Source: Clostridia bacterium | Lineage (GTDB): Bacteria > Bacillota > Clostridia > Oscillospirales > CAG-272 | Assembly: GCA_017454675.1 (NCBI GenBank) | Contig: JAFTCN010000031.1 | Span: 1-58,729 of the forward strand | Length of the DNA: 58,729 nt | Reading direction: 5' to 3' | Part shown: piece after piece, positions 16,653-25,519 of the stretch | Layout: every line of letters begins with the position of its first letter | How positions within the stretch are numbered: the stretch's first letter is position 1 | The notes under the pieces: model-generated | The model's database searches: none | The model's input: only the letters and a program-made list of their open reading frames with translations | What the model was told of the DNA's origin: nothing | Program-made: the position numbers and the translations under genes

Positions 16653-19163
16653 ATGAGACCACGTAAAATCGCTCTTTTCCCGCTGCTGACCTGCGTCATA
16701 CTGGCGCTGTGCACGGTGTTCGTGTCGTGCGACCTGATCGGAAAGAAGCCCGTTTATCCGGCGGAGGCCGGAGAGAGGGCTCTCGCTTTTGAGAAGGAGG
16801 TCGGGGGGACCTGGACGGCCGACGACGGATCGTTCGTCGATTTCGGAGTTTTTGACGGGACGCCGCGCGCGTCTTTCGGCGTGTGGGATTCCGACGGTGA
16901 ATTCCCGGCCGGAGAGATCATGGATGCCGAAAAGAAGTCTGAAGGCAGCTACGTTATCACGCTCCGTATGATGGACTCGGGCGACGACACAAAATACGAC
17001 TGCGCGTTCGCCGACAGGCAGATGACCCTCACGACCGGCGGCATCAGCAAGGTGTACAGATTCGATCCCTCGAGGCAGCGCGGAAATGCCGGATACCCGA
17101 AGGCGGTCGCACCGGCAGATTTCGCGAACGAGTTCCTCGGCACCTGGACCTCGTCAGACGACAATTTCGTAGATTTTGACATCGAGGAGAAAGGGGACGG
17201 AAAGCGGATCCCCTGCGTCATGTTCGCGACCTGGAACTCCGGCGGGGATTTCCCCGCGGGAGAGATCACCGAAGTCTCGATGACATCGGCCGACAGGTAC
17301 GAATTCACCGTTAAGATGGCGTCGGACGGCTCGAACGTGAAATACGCGCTCGTTCCCGACCGTTCTGGCTCGCTCACGGTGTCGTTCGCCGACGGAAGCT
17401 CCGAGAAATTCACCTACGACGGCACGAGACAGTATCCTGTCGAATACACCGACATAACGAACGCCGAGGCGCTGAAGATCTTCGGCGACCTCAGGCTCGA
17501 ATGCAAGGCCGGAAAAGACCTTATGTTCATGGAGGAGCGCGGAGGCAGGCTCGTTATAGTCGTCGGCGAGAAGAGAACGCCCGCGTACCAGTGGGAAGCC
17601 ATCGAAGCGAAGAAGATAGTGCGCGAGACAAATGCGAGGACCGACCGCTATACCGTCACGGCGAGTAACGGCCAGATTACAAAGGACCTGACCTTCGAAT
17701 TCGTACAGGCCGGAGAGATCCTCGAGATATCCGACGGGAACGAGACGGTCGATTACAGACTTCCGACCGCCGACGAGCTGAAGGAGATGGCCCACGAGAG
17801 GGCGCTGGCCTTCGTGAACAGATTCAAGGGAACATGGACGGCTGACGACGGCCGGTTCATCGATATGGAGGCAGAGGAACTCGTTCCCACCTGTCTCATG
17901 GGGATCTGGAGCGGCGAATTCGCCAATCTTCAGAGCGAGATCGTCGATGCCGTTGAGAACGAGGCCGACGTATATACGCTGTACCTCAAGGGCGGCGATC
18001 CCGACAAACCGATCGAGTACACGGTAAAGTCCGAGGGCGGAAGCCTCAGAGTGACTTATCCCTCGGAGACCGTCGTATACACATATTACGGGACAAAACA
18101 GTTTCCGCAGGAGTTCACCCCCGTCAGCAACGCGAGGGCGCTCGCCGTATTCGGAGGCCCGTATACCGGATACCGGGACGATAACAAAGTTCTTTATATG
18201 ACCGAATCGGAGGGGAATCTCTTTCTCGTGACCGGTAACTGGTCCGATCCCGAACAGCAGCGCGATCACGATCAGGTCTTCTCGCTCGTCAGCGACGACA
18301 GCTCGCGCGTCGGCCGTTATCTCGCCGACGTCAGGGTGTTTACAGAGGACGGTTACGCGATGCGCAAGTACGTGTTCGAGTTCGCACAGGCGGGATACGT
18401 GCTCGAGGTCGACTTCGGCGACGGACATCCCGAGGCATACAGGGAATACACGCCCGCCGGGGAAGCCGGGCAGGCGGCCGAGAGGGCGCTGGCGTTTGCG
18501 AACGCCCACAGCGGACAGTGGACCGCCCCCGACACCGAATTCATACATGTCGGAGTCACCGACGGCATCCCCGGAGCCATGATAGCGATCATGAACGCCG
18601 GAGGCCCCTTCCCGGCGGCGACCATCACTGACGCGAAGAAGACCGGCGGGAGCGACGGCACCGAGATCTGGGACGTCGAGATAACGGAGGTTACCGGCAG
18701 GAGGACGACCTGTAAATGCGTCTTCCGCACCTATTCGGACGGGCTGAAGACGCTCACCACCGCGGTGGCCGACGGCACCGACCGCACATATGTTTACTAT
18801 CCCGACATCCAGTATCCGCGCGAGGTCGACTACACGACGACCGATACGCTGATCCTCGACCTCGGGAGAGAGGCATACTGGTTCGACTACGCTCACAACA
18901 CCTACCTCACCCCGGGCTCCGACGGCAGGGGAACGTTGTGCCTGAGACTCGGCTCCGCCGGAGGGACCGCGGAACGGCTCGCGTATCCCGCGTTCGTCGT
19001 GAAGACCGACGCCGGGTCCTACTCGATATACACCGTAATCTGCACGATCGACGGCAGCGGACATATCATCTACATCCGCAGGACGGTTGGCGGCAACACG
19101 CTCATGCTCTTCGAGGACGATCCCGGGGCGGGATTCTCCACCTACACGCTCGGAAGAGGATAA
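16653..19163 (+). CDS. Lipoprotein with four internal repeats
   Basis: 836 residues. The ATG at 16653 is placed 8 nt after GAGG; the ATG at 16647 is too close. A signal peptide ends in FVSC, so the protein is a lipoprotein. Four related units begin near residues 38, 150, 378 and 602. Each opens with an ALAF helix and a G(T/Q)WTAxDxxF(V/I)D strand (GTWTADDGSFVDFG, GTWTSSDDNFVDFD, GTWTADDGRFIDME, GQWTAPDTEFIHVG). Each ends with a YxYxxxxQYPxE(Y/F) strand just before the next unit or a spacer. The beta-rich pattern with many Asp and Gly resembles small lipocalin- or immunoglobulin-like domains, but no named family is recognised. The gene has its own promoter and stands alone. Confidence 0.75.
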   Translation: MRPRKIALFPLLTCVILALCTVFVSCDLIGKKPVYPAEAGERALAFEKEVGGTWTADDGSFVDFGVFDGTPRASFGVWDSDGEFPAGEIMDAEKKSEGSYVITLRMMDSGDDTKYDCAFADRQMTLTTGGISKVYRFDPSRQRGNAGYPKAVAPADFANEFLGTWTSSDDNFVDFDIEEKGDGKRIPCVMFATWNSGGDFPAGEITEVSMTSADRYEFTVKMASDGSNVKYALVPDRSGSLTVSFADGSSEKFTYDGTRQYPVEYTDITNAEALKIFGDLRLECKAGKDLMFMEERGGRLVIVVGEKRTPAYQWEAIEAKKIVRETNARTDRYTVTASNGQITKDLTFEFVQAGEILEISDGNETVDYRLPTADELKEMAHERALAFVNRFKGTWTADDGRFIDMEAEELVPTCLMGIWSGEFANLQSEIVDAVENEADVYTLYLKGGDPDKPIEYTVKSEGGSLRVTYPSETVVYTYYGTKQFPQEFTPVSNARALAVFGGPYTGYRDDNKVLYMTESEGNLFLVTGNWSDPEQQRDHDQVFSLVSDDSSRVGRYLADVRVFTEDGYAMRKYVFEFAQAGYVLEVDFGDGHPEAYREYTPAGEAGQAAERALAFANAHSGQWTAPDTEFIHVGVTDGIPGAMIAIMNAGGPFPAATITDAKKTGGSDGTEIWDVEITEVTGRRTTCKCVFRTYSDGLKTLTTAVADGTDRTYVYYPDIQYPREVDYTTTDTLILDLGREAYWFDYAHNTYLTPGSDGRGTLCLRLGSAGGTAERLAYPAFVVKTDAGSYSIYTVICTIDGSGHIIYIRRTVGGNTLMLFEDDPGAGFSTYTLGRG

Positions 19164-19263
19164 AGACCGGCCCTGACGCCAGTACTGGAGGAAAAAACAC
19201 CGATTTTCCGGACAAAAATCCGAAAGATGCGCTTTTGTCCATGAATCGTTAACATTCTTTTGA

Positions 19264-19269
19264 TATAAT
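19264..19269 (+). promoter_or_regulatory. Extended -10 promoter element of the zinc-ribbon gene
   Basis: TGATATAAT gives an extended -10 box. No good -35 box is seen at 16-18 bp. The transcript would begin near 19276, which favours the ATG at 19332 over one at 19287. Confidence 0.5.
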
Positions 19270-19331
19270 ATTCAGGTGTTCCGGAAATGACCGGGCACAT
19301 CCAAAAACCGGAAAAGGCAGGGAATGCGCAA

Positions 19332-19472
19332 ATGGCTTCCAAAAGAGCTCTCTGGACAAGCGGATACGAATACAGGGCGAAGTGCCCCAACTGCGGAAAA
19401 AAACACAAGGTCGGCGAGGCCTCTTTCTGCGCGCGCTGCGGAAGAAGACTCGCGGACGGTACAAAAATGTAA
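19332..19472 (+). CDS. Small zinc-ribbon protein
   Basis: 46 residues, starting MASKRALW after AGGGA. Two CxxC knuckles, CPNCG and CARCG, 15-20 residues apart, form a short zinc ribbon. The rest is basic. Such proteins bind a zinc ion and may contact nucleic acid or a partner; no function can be assigned. An in-frame ATG at 19287 would add 15 residues but lacks a clear ribosome site. The gene has its own -10 element and is followed by a hairpin, so it may be a separate short transcript. Confidence 0.6.
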   Translation: MASKRALWTSGYEYRAKCPNCGKKHKVGEASFCARCGRRLADGTKM

Positions 19473-19486
19473 TAGAATGACTCTCT

Positions 19487-19509
19487 GTCCCGCGGCAAAG
19501 CCGCGGGAC
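19487..19509 (+). terminator. Hairpin between the zinc-ribbon and fucosidase genes
   Basis: Perfect 9-bp stem, GTCCCGCGG / CCGCGGGAC, with a 5-base loop, followed by a weak T-rich run (GGATTTGTTTC). Probably a terminator or attenuator. Confidence 0.6.
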
Positions 19510-19544
19510 GGATTTGTTTCGCCAGAGGAAGGAGACCGGCCGTC

Positions 19545-20771
19545 ATGGACAAAAAGGAAAGAATAGAGAGATTCGAACATCTGCGCCTCGGACTCTTCAT
19601 GCACTTCGGACTTTATTCCGCCGCCGGAGAGGGCGAGTGGGCGTGGCACAACCTGCCCGGGGTCCGGAAGATCTACGGCAGCCTGAAGGAGCATTTCGAC
19701 CCCGAAAAGCTCGATTTCACCGATATACTCTCGAAGGCCCGCGAGGCCGGAATGCGCTATGCCGTTCTTACGGCAAGGCATCACGACGGATTCTCGCTCT
19801 ACGACACCCGCGGCCTCTCCGACTACGACGTCATGCACACGCCGTACGGACGTGACATCGTGCGCCTCTTTGCCGACGCCTGCCGCGAATGCGGAATGAT
19901 GCCGTTCTTCTACCACACCATGCACGACTGGCAGCACCCGCTCATGCAGTCTGACTTCGATGCCTATCTTGACTACCACAGGAAGTCGGTAGAGCTGCTG
20001 TGCACACGCTACGGCGAGGTCGGCGGCTTCTGGTTCGACGGCTGCTGGTCGTCGAAGACGGCCGACTGGAAGCTCGACGAGCTGTATTCGATGATCAGAA
20101 GATACCAGCCCGACGCGATGATCATCAACAACACCGGGCTCGAGGCGCGCGGCGTCGTGAGCCATCCCGACATCGACGCCGTCACATACGAGCAGGGGCA
20201 TACCGAAGAGCGCGCGGCAGCCGCGGGGGAGATGCTCCCCGCCGCCGAGGCCTGCGTCACTCTTGCCCACCACTGGGGCTACGCGAAGCGGGACATCGAC
20301 TTCCGCTCCCCCCGGAGCATCATCTCGGAGCTCGCCTCCTGCAGGGGGAAGGGGATCAACTACCTCCTCAACGTCGGACCTCGCGGCGACGGGAGCCTCC
20401 GGCCGTTCGACGCCGGCATGCTCGAGGCGCTGTCGGTCTGGACCGACCAGGTCCGCGACATCTTCTATGACGCGGAGCGCTCGGATATCGACGCCGGCGG
20501 GCGCAACTTCGCGCTCGAGCACGGCGGGAGGACATATCTGTTCGTTTTCGGCTTTTGCGGCCCCGAATCTGAGCACAGCGCGTCGCTTACGGGATCGGGG
20601 AGGATATCGCTCCGCGGCGTGGGGAGGTCCGTTAAGAGCGTCAGATGGCGCGACAACGGACGCGAGCTCCGTTTTTCACAGGACGGAGACTGCGTGACCG
20701 TCGACGCTTCCGGCTTCGAATACGGACGCAACCTCATAGTGAGGGTCGCCGAGATCACATACGCCGTGTGA
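19545..20771 (+). CDS. GH29 alpha-L-fucosidase
   Basis: 408 residues; a retaining exo-fucosidase that releases alpha-L-fucose from glycans. Family motifs: GLFMHFGLYS (16-25), YAVLTARHHDGFSLYDT (72-88) and GGFWFDGCW (160-168), in which Asp165 is the expected nucleophile. YLLNVGPRGDGSL lies further on. There is no signal peptide, so it works in the cytoplasm on imported fucosylated oligosaccharides, which fits the two cytosolic mannosidases in the window. The ATG follows GGAAGGAG. The C-terminal ~80 residues are a small beta domain. It is followed by a separate promoter for the MgtC pair. Confidence 0.9.
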   Translation: MDKKERIERFEHLRLGLFMHFGLYSAAGEGEWAWHNLPGVRKIYGSLKEHFDPEKLDFTDILSKAREAGMRYAVLTARHHDGFSLYDTRGLSDYDVMHTPYGRDIVRLFADACRECGMMPFFYHTMHDWQHPLMQSDFDAYLDYHRKSVELLCTRYGEVGGFWFDGCWSSKTADWKLDELYSMIRRYQPDAMIINNTGLEARGVVSHPDIDAVTYEQGHTEERAAAAGEMLPAAEACVTLAHHWGYAKRDIDFRSPRSIISELASCRGKGINYLLNVGPRGDGSLRPFDAGMLEALSVWTDQVRDIFYDAERSDIDAGGRNFALEHGGRTYLFVFGFCGPESEHSASLTGSGRISLRGVGRSVKSVRWRDNGRELRFSQDGDCVTVDASGFEYGRNLIVRVAEITYAV

Positions 20772-20807
20772 GACGGGCCGGCTTTGCCTCTTCCGCGCCG
20801 AATTAAC

Positions 20808-20836
20808 TTGCATTAATGACGGTTGTATGATAAAAT
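20808..20836 (+). promoter_or_regulatory. Promoter of the MgtC-like gene pair
   Basis: TTGCAT (20808-20813), 17-bp spacer, TAAAAT (20831-20836), with an AT-rich run after it. Confidence 0.6.
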
Positions 20837-20902
20837 ATATATATTATTTTTTCTACGGCAGATAACTGCGCGAACTGCCGGCCTGCACATCAAGGAGAAC
20901 GC

Positions 20903-21610
20903 ATGGGACTTTTGAAAATACTCGACCCGATCCGCGGATCGGACATCCTGTCAGTCGGCATAAAGCTCGTTCTTGCCATGCTGACAGGAGGCTTCATCGG
21001 CCTCGAGAGACGCCGCAAGCGCCGTCCCGCCGGCTTCCGCACGCATATCCTCGTCTGTATGGGGGCGGCGCTGGCCGTCGCGGTGAACTTTTACCTGGCC
21101 GACCTTTACGAAGGCTATTCAAAGCTCGACGCCGCGAGGCTCGGTGCGCAGGTCATAAACGGCATAGGCTTCCTCGGCGCCGGTTCGATCATCATCACCG
21201 GCAGACAGCAGGTCAAGGGGCTGACTACCGCGGCGGGACTCTGGGCGTCGGCCTGCATGGGGCTCTCGATCGGCGCCGGATACTACGAGTGCGCGCTGCT
21301 CGCATGTATCTTCATCTACCTTACGATCACCGTCTTCAACAACCTCGAGAAGGTGCTCACCTCGCGCTCGCGCAATATGAACATAGCCGTCATCACGACC
21401 GACACCGAGGTGCTGCGCAAGGTCAAGGACAAGCTCGCCGGAATCGGATGCGACATCTACGACATCGAGATCACCAATATCAAGAACCTCGCAAACGAAA
21501 CGCCGAACGCCGTCATCGAGATGCACCTCTCGGAGAGACGGCAGCACAGCGGCATCATAGCCGAAGTGGCCGTCATCGACGGCGTCATCTCGGTCGAGGA
21601 ACCCGAATAA
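20903..21610 (+). CDS. MgtC/SapB family membrane protein (first copy)
   Basis: 235 residues. The N-terminal ~140 residues hold the MgtC transmembrane domain: GGFIGLERRRKRRPAGFRTH, INGIGFLGAGSIIITGRQQV and KGLTTAAGLWASACMGLSIG are the conserved family blocks. Residues about 150-235 form a small soluble ACT-like domain (MNIAVITTDTEVLRKVKDKL). Members act in magnesium stress or envelope homeostasis; the biochemical role of most is not settled. Ribosome site AAGGAG. Its paralogue follows after 15 nt, so the two are co-translated. Confidence 0.88.
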   Translation: MGLLKILDPIRGSDILSVGIKLVLAMLTGGFIGLERRRKRRPAGFRTHILVCMGAALAVAVNFYLADLYEGYSKLDAARLGAQVINGIGFLGAGSIIITGRQQVKGLTTAAGLWASACMGLSIGAGYYECALLACIFIYLTITVFNNLEKVLTSRSRNMNIAVITTDTEVLRKVKDKLAGIGCDIYDIEITNIKNLANETPNAVIEMHLSERRQHSGIIAEVAVIDGVISVEEPE

Positions 21611-21625
21611 GGAGGCCGCCGCGTC

Positions 21626-22324
21626 ATGACATATTCTGAATTCATGGAGATACTGCGCGGCGTGGGCCTCCCCGGGATCATCTCGAGACTCGTGTGCGCC
21701 GTGCTCTGCGGAGGTCTCATTGGTATTGAACGCGAGACCAAGCGCCGCTCCGCCGGCTTCAGGACCCACACGCTGATCTGCATCGGGGCTTCGCTCACGA
21801 CCCTGATCAGCAAGTATATGATCGAATATATGGAACTGCCGACCGACCCCGCGAGGCTCGGCGCGCAGGTGATCGCCGGCATGTCCTTCATAGGAGCCGG
21901 GGCTATCATAGTCACGTCGCGCCGCCAGGTCAAGGGCTTAACGACGGCAGCCGGACTCTGGACCGCCGCCATCATAGGGCTTGCCATCGGCGTGGGCTAC
22001 TACGAGGTGGCGCTGATCGCCGTCGCGCTCGTGCTCATCGCCGAGATCTTCCTCTCGAAACTCGAGTACGCCATCATCTCGAACGCGAGGCTGATGAACG
22101 TGCACATCGAATTCCGCGAGGCAGCAGAGATAAACACAATCGTCGGCGTCCTCATTTCGAAGAACATCGAGGTGACCGACATCGAATACACGAGGGCGGC
22201 CTCTGCCAACGGGGCGGTGCCCAACGCGATACTGTCGCTGAGGTTCAGGAAGAAGACGGCTCACGAAAACGTCCTCCAGATCCTGAACGAACTTCCCGAG
22301 ATCATCTCGGTCGAGGAGCTCTGA
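21626..22324 (+). CDS. MgtC/SapB family membrane protein (second copy)
   Basis: 232 residues and collinear with the preceding gene. Conserved blocks: GGLIGIERETKRRSAGFRTH, IAGMSFIGAGAIIVTSRRQV and KGLTTAAGLWTAAIIGLAIG, followed by a C-terminal soluble domain (MNVHIEFREAAEINTIVGVL). The tandem arrangement suggests duplication and possibly a heteromeric complex. AAGGAGG precedes the ATG. The metallophosphoesterase begins 15 nt later, so the genes look like one operon. Confidence 0.88.
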   Translation: MTYSEFMEILRGVGLPGIISRLVCAVLCGGLIGIERETKRRSAGFRTHTLICIGASLTTLISKYMIEYMELPTDPARLGAQVIAGMSFIGAGAIIVTSRRQVKGLTTAAGLWTAAIIGLAIGVGYYEVALIAVALVLIAEIFLSKLEYAIISNARLMNVHIEFREAAEINTIVGVLISKNIEVTDIEYTRAASANGAVPNAILSLRFRKKTAHENVLQILNELPEIISVEEL

Positions 22325-22339
22325 ACCGGAGGCTGCCGG

Positions 22340-23086
22340 ATGAAGATCACCCTGTTCTCCGATCTCCACTGCGGCGAGTCCGAACTCACCTGCGGAGACC
22401 GCACTCCGTCGCTGTCGCTTGAGAAGCTCCGCGGGATCCTTTCATCATGCGTGAGCGACGGGACAGACCTTGTCCTGTGCCTCGGCGATTTCACTGACGG
22501 GAAGTCGTCGGAGGAGGCGGAAAAATACCTCTCGCTCGCCGCGGAGGAAGTCAGAAGGTCGGGGATCGAATTCCTCTGCCTTCCCGGGAATCACGACCTT
22601 TACTGCATGTCCGACGCCGAATTCTTCCGGATCTCCGGCTTTTCGCGTCCGCCCTTCTCGAGAAAGGCCGGCGGCGGGGTGCTCATATTCCTCGACGCAT
22701 GCTATTCCTCGCCGGTCGGCGACGCGCCGCCCGCGAGATACTTCTCGGGCGGACAGACGGCGGACTGGCGCGACAGCTGGCTCCCGCGCGAGAGCATCGA
22801 CGCCCTTCGCGACGAACTGTCGATGCTGCCTCCCGGGTCCCGCGACGCCGTCGTGCTCACGCATCAGGCCGTCGATCCCGGGATCGAACCGAGGCATATC
22901 ATAAGAAACGCCCCGCAGATCAGGGAGGTCCTGGAACGTTACGCCGACAGAGTGAAGTGCGTCGTGAGCGGGCACTATCACAAAGGCGGCAGGAGCAGGT
23001 CGGGCGGCGTCGACTACATCACGCTTCCCGCCGTCTGCACCGGCACCGGAATTGTGCCCGGGGCAGTGCTCCGGATCGATATCTGA
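22340..23086 (+). CDS. Calcineurin-type metallophosphoesterase
   Basis: 248 residues. The five metal-binding motifs are visible: FSDLHCG (DxH), CLGDFTD (GD), PGNHDLY (GNHD), VVLTHQA (H) and SGHYHKGG (GHxH). This is a two-metal phosphoesterase of the Icc/CpdA-like class; the substrate is unknown. There is no signal peptide. It is the third gene after the MgtC pair and may share their transcript. An amidohydrolase follows after about 34 nt. Confidence 0.87.
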   Translation: MKITLFSDLHCGESELTCGDRTPSLSLEKLRGILSSCVSDGTDLVLCLGDFTDGKSSEEAEKYLSLAAEEVRRSGIEFLCLPGNHDLYCMSDAEFFRISGFSRPPFSRKAGGGVLIFLDACYSSPVGDAPPARYFSGGQTADWRDSWLPRESIDALRDELSMLPPGSRDAVVLTHQAVDPGIEPRHIIRNAPQIREVLERYADRVKCVVSGHYHKGGRSRSGGVDYITLPAVCTGTGIVPGAVLRIDI

Positions 23087-23120
23087 AATTCAATTGACTT
23101 CGAAAAGAGGTAGATATGCA

Positions 23121-24176
23121 ATGGCGCTTTTTGAAGTGACCGAAAACGATAAGAGGGTCTGGCGGGAGGAGCTCGCGGATTTTCTCCCCGACCGCATCTT
23201 CGATATACACACCCACGTATATCTGAAGAACATGAAGCCCGCTCCGAAGCCGGGGGCGGTGAAGCGCACCGTGTCCTGGCCGGGGAAGGTCGCAGAGGAT
23301 GATTCGATAGAGGACCTCATCGAGACATACAGGCTGATGTTCCCGGGCAAGAAGGTCGAGGCCATGATATTCGGCTCGACGGGCGACCTCGGCGCCATGA
23401 ACAGGTACATCGTCGAGTGCATGAAGAAGTCCGGCTTTCCCGGCCTCTACTTCAGCCATCCCGACGAACCGGGTGAGACTGTGGAGAAGAAGATAAGGGA
23501 GGGCGGCTTCCTCGGAACGAAGTCCTACCTTTCGCTCGCCCCGTCGTATCTTCCCGCACGCGAGATCCGCATCTTCGACTTTTTCCCGCACGCGCAGCTG
23601 AAAGTGCTCGACCGCATGGGGGCGATAGTCATGCTGCACATCCCGCGCGACGGCAGGCTCCGTGACCCCGTGAACGTGGCCCAGATGATTGAGATCAGGG
23701 AGAGGTACCCGAACATCAGGCTCATCATAGCGCATATCGGCAGGGCGTACAACAGGCTCGATGTCGGCGACGCGTTCGATGTGATCGACAGGGCGGGCTG
23801 CGGAATGACATACGATTTCACCGCCAACTGCTGCGAATACGCGATAACCGAGTGCATAAGGCACGCGGGACCGAAGAATCTCCTGTTCGGCACCGACATG
23901 CCGATCCTGCGCATGAGATGCCGCAGGATAGAGGAGAACGGGACTTATATCAATCTCGTTCCGCCCGGACTCTACGGCGACATCTCCGACGATCCGCATC
24001 TGCGCGAGGTCGCGCCGGAAGAAAGCGAAAAGATAACCTTTTTCGCATACGAGGAGCTGCTCGCGCTCAAGCGAGCCGCGGCGGCTCTCGGCCTCTCGCG
24101 GGACGACGTATACGACATAATGTGCGGCAACGCACTCCGCATGATCGACGGCGCGAGAGAATCGATCTACGGTTGA
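23121..24176 (+). CDS. Amidohydrolase family protein (TIM barrel)
   Basis: 351 residues starting [10 protein letters not shown]; the ATG at 23121 lies about 10 nt after AAGAGG and was preferred over an in-frame ATG at 23052 that overlaps the upstream gene. Metal ligands: DIHTHVYL (HxH, near residue 33), [10 protein letters not shown], and FGTDMPI (the late Asp). The pattern is that of the Amidohydrolase_2 group (decarboxylases and lactonases as well as hydrolases). The reaction cannot be assigned from sequence. It immediately precedes the purine operon. Confidence 0.8.
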   Translation: MALFEVTENDKRVWREELADFLPDRIFDIHTHVYLKNMKPAPKPGAVKRTVSWPGKVAEDDSIEDLIETYRLMFPGKKVEAMIFGSTGDLGAMNRYIVECMKKSGFPGLYFSHPDEPGETVEKKIREGGFLGTKSYLSLAPSYLPAREIRIFDFFPHAQLKVLDRMGAIVMLHIPRDGRLRDPVNVAQMIEIRERYPNIRLIIAHIGRAYNRLDVGDAFDVIDRAGCGMTYDFTANCCEYAITECIRHAGPKNLLFGTDMPILRMRCRRIEENGTYINLVPPGLYGDISDDPHLREVAPEESEKITFFAYEELLALKRAAAALGLSRDDVYDIMCGNALRMIDGARESIYG

Positions 24177-24177
24177 C

Positions 24178-24217
24178 GCGGTCTCCGGCCGGCCCCGGGC
24201 GCGGTCTCCGGCCGGCC
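24178..24217 (+). repeat. 17-bp direct repeat upstream of purE
   Basis: GCGGTCTCCGGCCGGCC occurs at 24178-24194 and 24201-24217. The GGCCGGCC ends could also pair into a hairpin. It lies in the only gap before purE, where no clear promoter is visible. Confidence 0.6.
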
Positions 24218-24267
24218 GGGAACGGAACGCGATCAAAACAACTCATACGGAAAGAGATGGTCATATC

Positions 24268-24750
24268 ATGAAAAAAGTCGGAATCGTAATGGGCAGCGCC
24301 AGCGACCTTCCCGTCGTCGGAAAGGCCGCTGACAGGCTGCGCGAGCTCGGTATACCCTTCGAGAGCCATATCCTTTCGGCTCACAGAACTCCTCTGGAAG
24401 CCGCCGGATTCGCACGCGGAGCGAGAGACGCGGGATTCGGTGTGCTCATCGCGGCAGCCGGGATGGCGGCCCACCTTGCCGGCGCTCTCGCGGCGCAGAC
24501 CACTCTCCCCGTTATAGGCATACCCTGCGGATCGGGAAAACTGGGCGGTATTGACGCTCTTTTGTCGACTGTCATGATGCCGTCCGGAATACCGGTGGCG
24601 ACCGTGGCGATAGACGGAGCTGCCAATGCCGCCTTTCTCGCGGCCGAGATCCTGGCCGTCGAAGACGCGGAGCTGGCGGAGAAACTGCGCCGGATGCGCG
24701 AGGAGGCGGCGGCCGACGTCCTGAAGAAGGACGCCGAACTCGCGCTGTGA
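24268..24750 (+). CDS. purE: N5-carboxyaminoimidazole ribonucleotide mutase / AIR carboxylase PurE
   Basis: 160 residues. It forms CAIR for step 6 of de novo purine synthesis. Family motifs: [14 protein letters not shown] (4-17), [12 protein letters not shown] (about 35-46), [15 protein letters not shown], and [10 protein letters not shown]. No purK is nearby, so either it works as a class II enzyme directly with CO2 or purK is elsewhere; the sequence alone does not settle this. Ribosome site AAAGAGATGG. First gene of the purine operon; purC follows after 63 nt with its own AAGGAG. Confidence 0.93.
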   Translation: MKKVGIVMGSASDLPVVGKAADRLRELGIPFESHILSAHRTPLEAAGFARGARDAGFGVLIAAAGMAAHLAGALAAQTTLPVIGIPCGSGKLGGIDALLSTVMMPSGIPVATVAIDGAANAAFLAAEILAVEDAELAEKLRRMREEAAADVLKKDAELAL

Positions 24751-24813
24751 GACCGCCAAGGAACGCAATAAAAAATAAAAATATAAATATTTACTTCTAA
24801 GGAGACAACGGTA

Positions 24814-25497
24814 ATGAAACTCATCTACACCGGAAAGACCAAAAACGTCTATTCGCTCGAAAACGGCAACTACCTTCTCAAATTCAAGGATGACTGCACC
24901 GGCAAGGACGGCGTCTTCGATCCGGGCGAAAACTCGATAGGACTCACTATAGACGGCGTCGGAGCCGTCAATCTCCGCATGTCGGTCTATTTCTTCGAAA
25001 AGATCAACAAGGCCGGGATCAGGACGCATTTCGTCTCGGCCGACATGAAGAACGTGACGATGGAAGTCCTCCCTGCTAAGGTCTTCGGGAACGGTCTCGA
25101 GGTCATCTGCAGGCTCAAGGCCGTCGGGAGCTTCACCCGCCGCTACGGAGAGTACGTAAAAGAGGGGAGCGATCTTCCCGCCTACGTCGAGACCACCTTC
25201 AAGAACGACGCCAAGGGCGACCCGCTCGTGACAAAGGACGGCCTTTCCGCCCTTCATGTGATGACGGGCCGTCAGTACGACGAGATCAAGCGGATGACGA
25301 AGAAGATCACCGCCATCGTTGCGGACGAGATGAAGAAGCGCGGACTCGACCTCTACGACATCAAATTCGAGTTCGGATACGACGCCGACGGGAAAGTGAT
25401 GCTGATCGACGAGATCGCCTCGGGCAACATGAGAGTTTACAAGGACGGAAAGTACATAGACCCGATGACCCTTTCGGAACTCTTCTTCCGCAAGTGA
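24814..25497 (+). CDS. purC: SAICAR synthetase PurC
   Basis: 227 residues; joins CAIR and aspartate with ATP. It starts [20 protein letters not shown] (ATP-binding loop). Later motifs are [35 protein letters not shown], and [17 protein letters not shown], the last close to the family signature LIDE(I/V)xxPDSxR but with SGNMR in place of PDSxR. A 50-bp AT-rich leader separates it from purE. Length is normal for bacterial PurC. Confidence 0.93.
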   Translation: MKLIYTGKTKNVYSLENGNYLLKFKDDCTGKDGVFDPGENSIGLTIDGVGAVNLRMSVYFFEKINKAGIRTHFVSADMKNVTMEVLPAKVFGNGLEVICRLKAVGSFTRRYGEYVKEGSDLPAYVETTFKNDAKGDPLVTKDGLSALHVMTGRQYDEIKRMTKKITAIVADEMKKRGLDLYDIKFEFGYDADGKVMLIDEIASGNMRVYKDGKYIDPMTLSELFFRK

Positions 25498-25519
25498 GCC
25501 CGGGACCGGACAGGGATCA

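Noticed and set aside
17154..19064. A 636-codon open frame antisense to the repeat lipoprotein gene
   Set aside because: The plus-strand lipoprotein has a signal peptide, repeats and a promoter. The antisense frame has no start signal or known domain and reflects codon bias.
24177..24267. Purine riboswitch before purE
   Set aside because: The conserved three-way-junction core could not be seen; only the GC-rich direct repeat is there.
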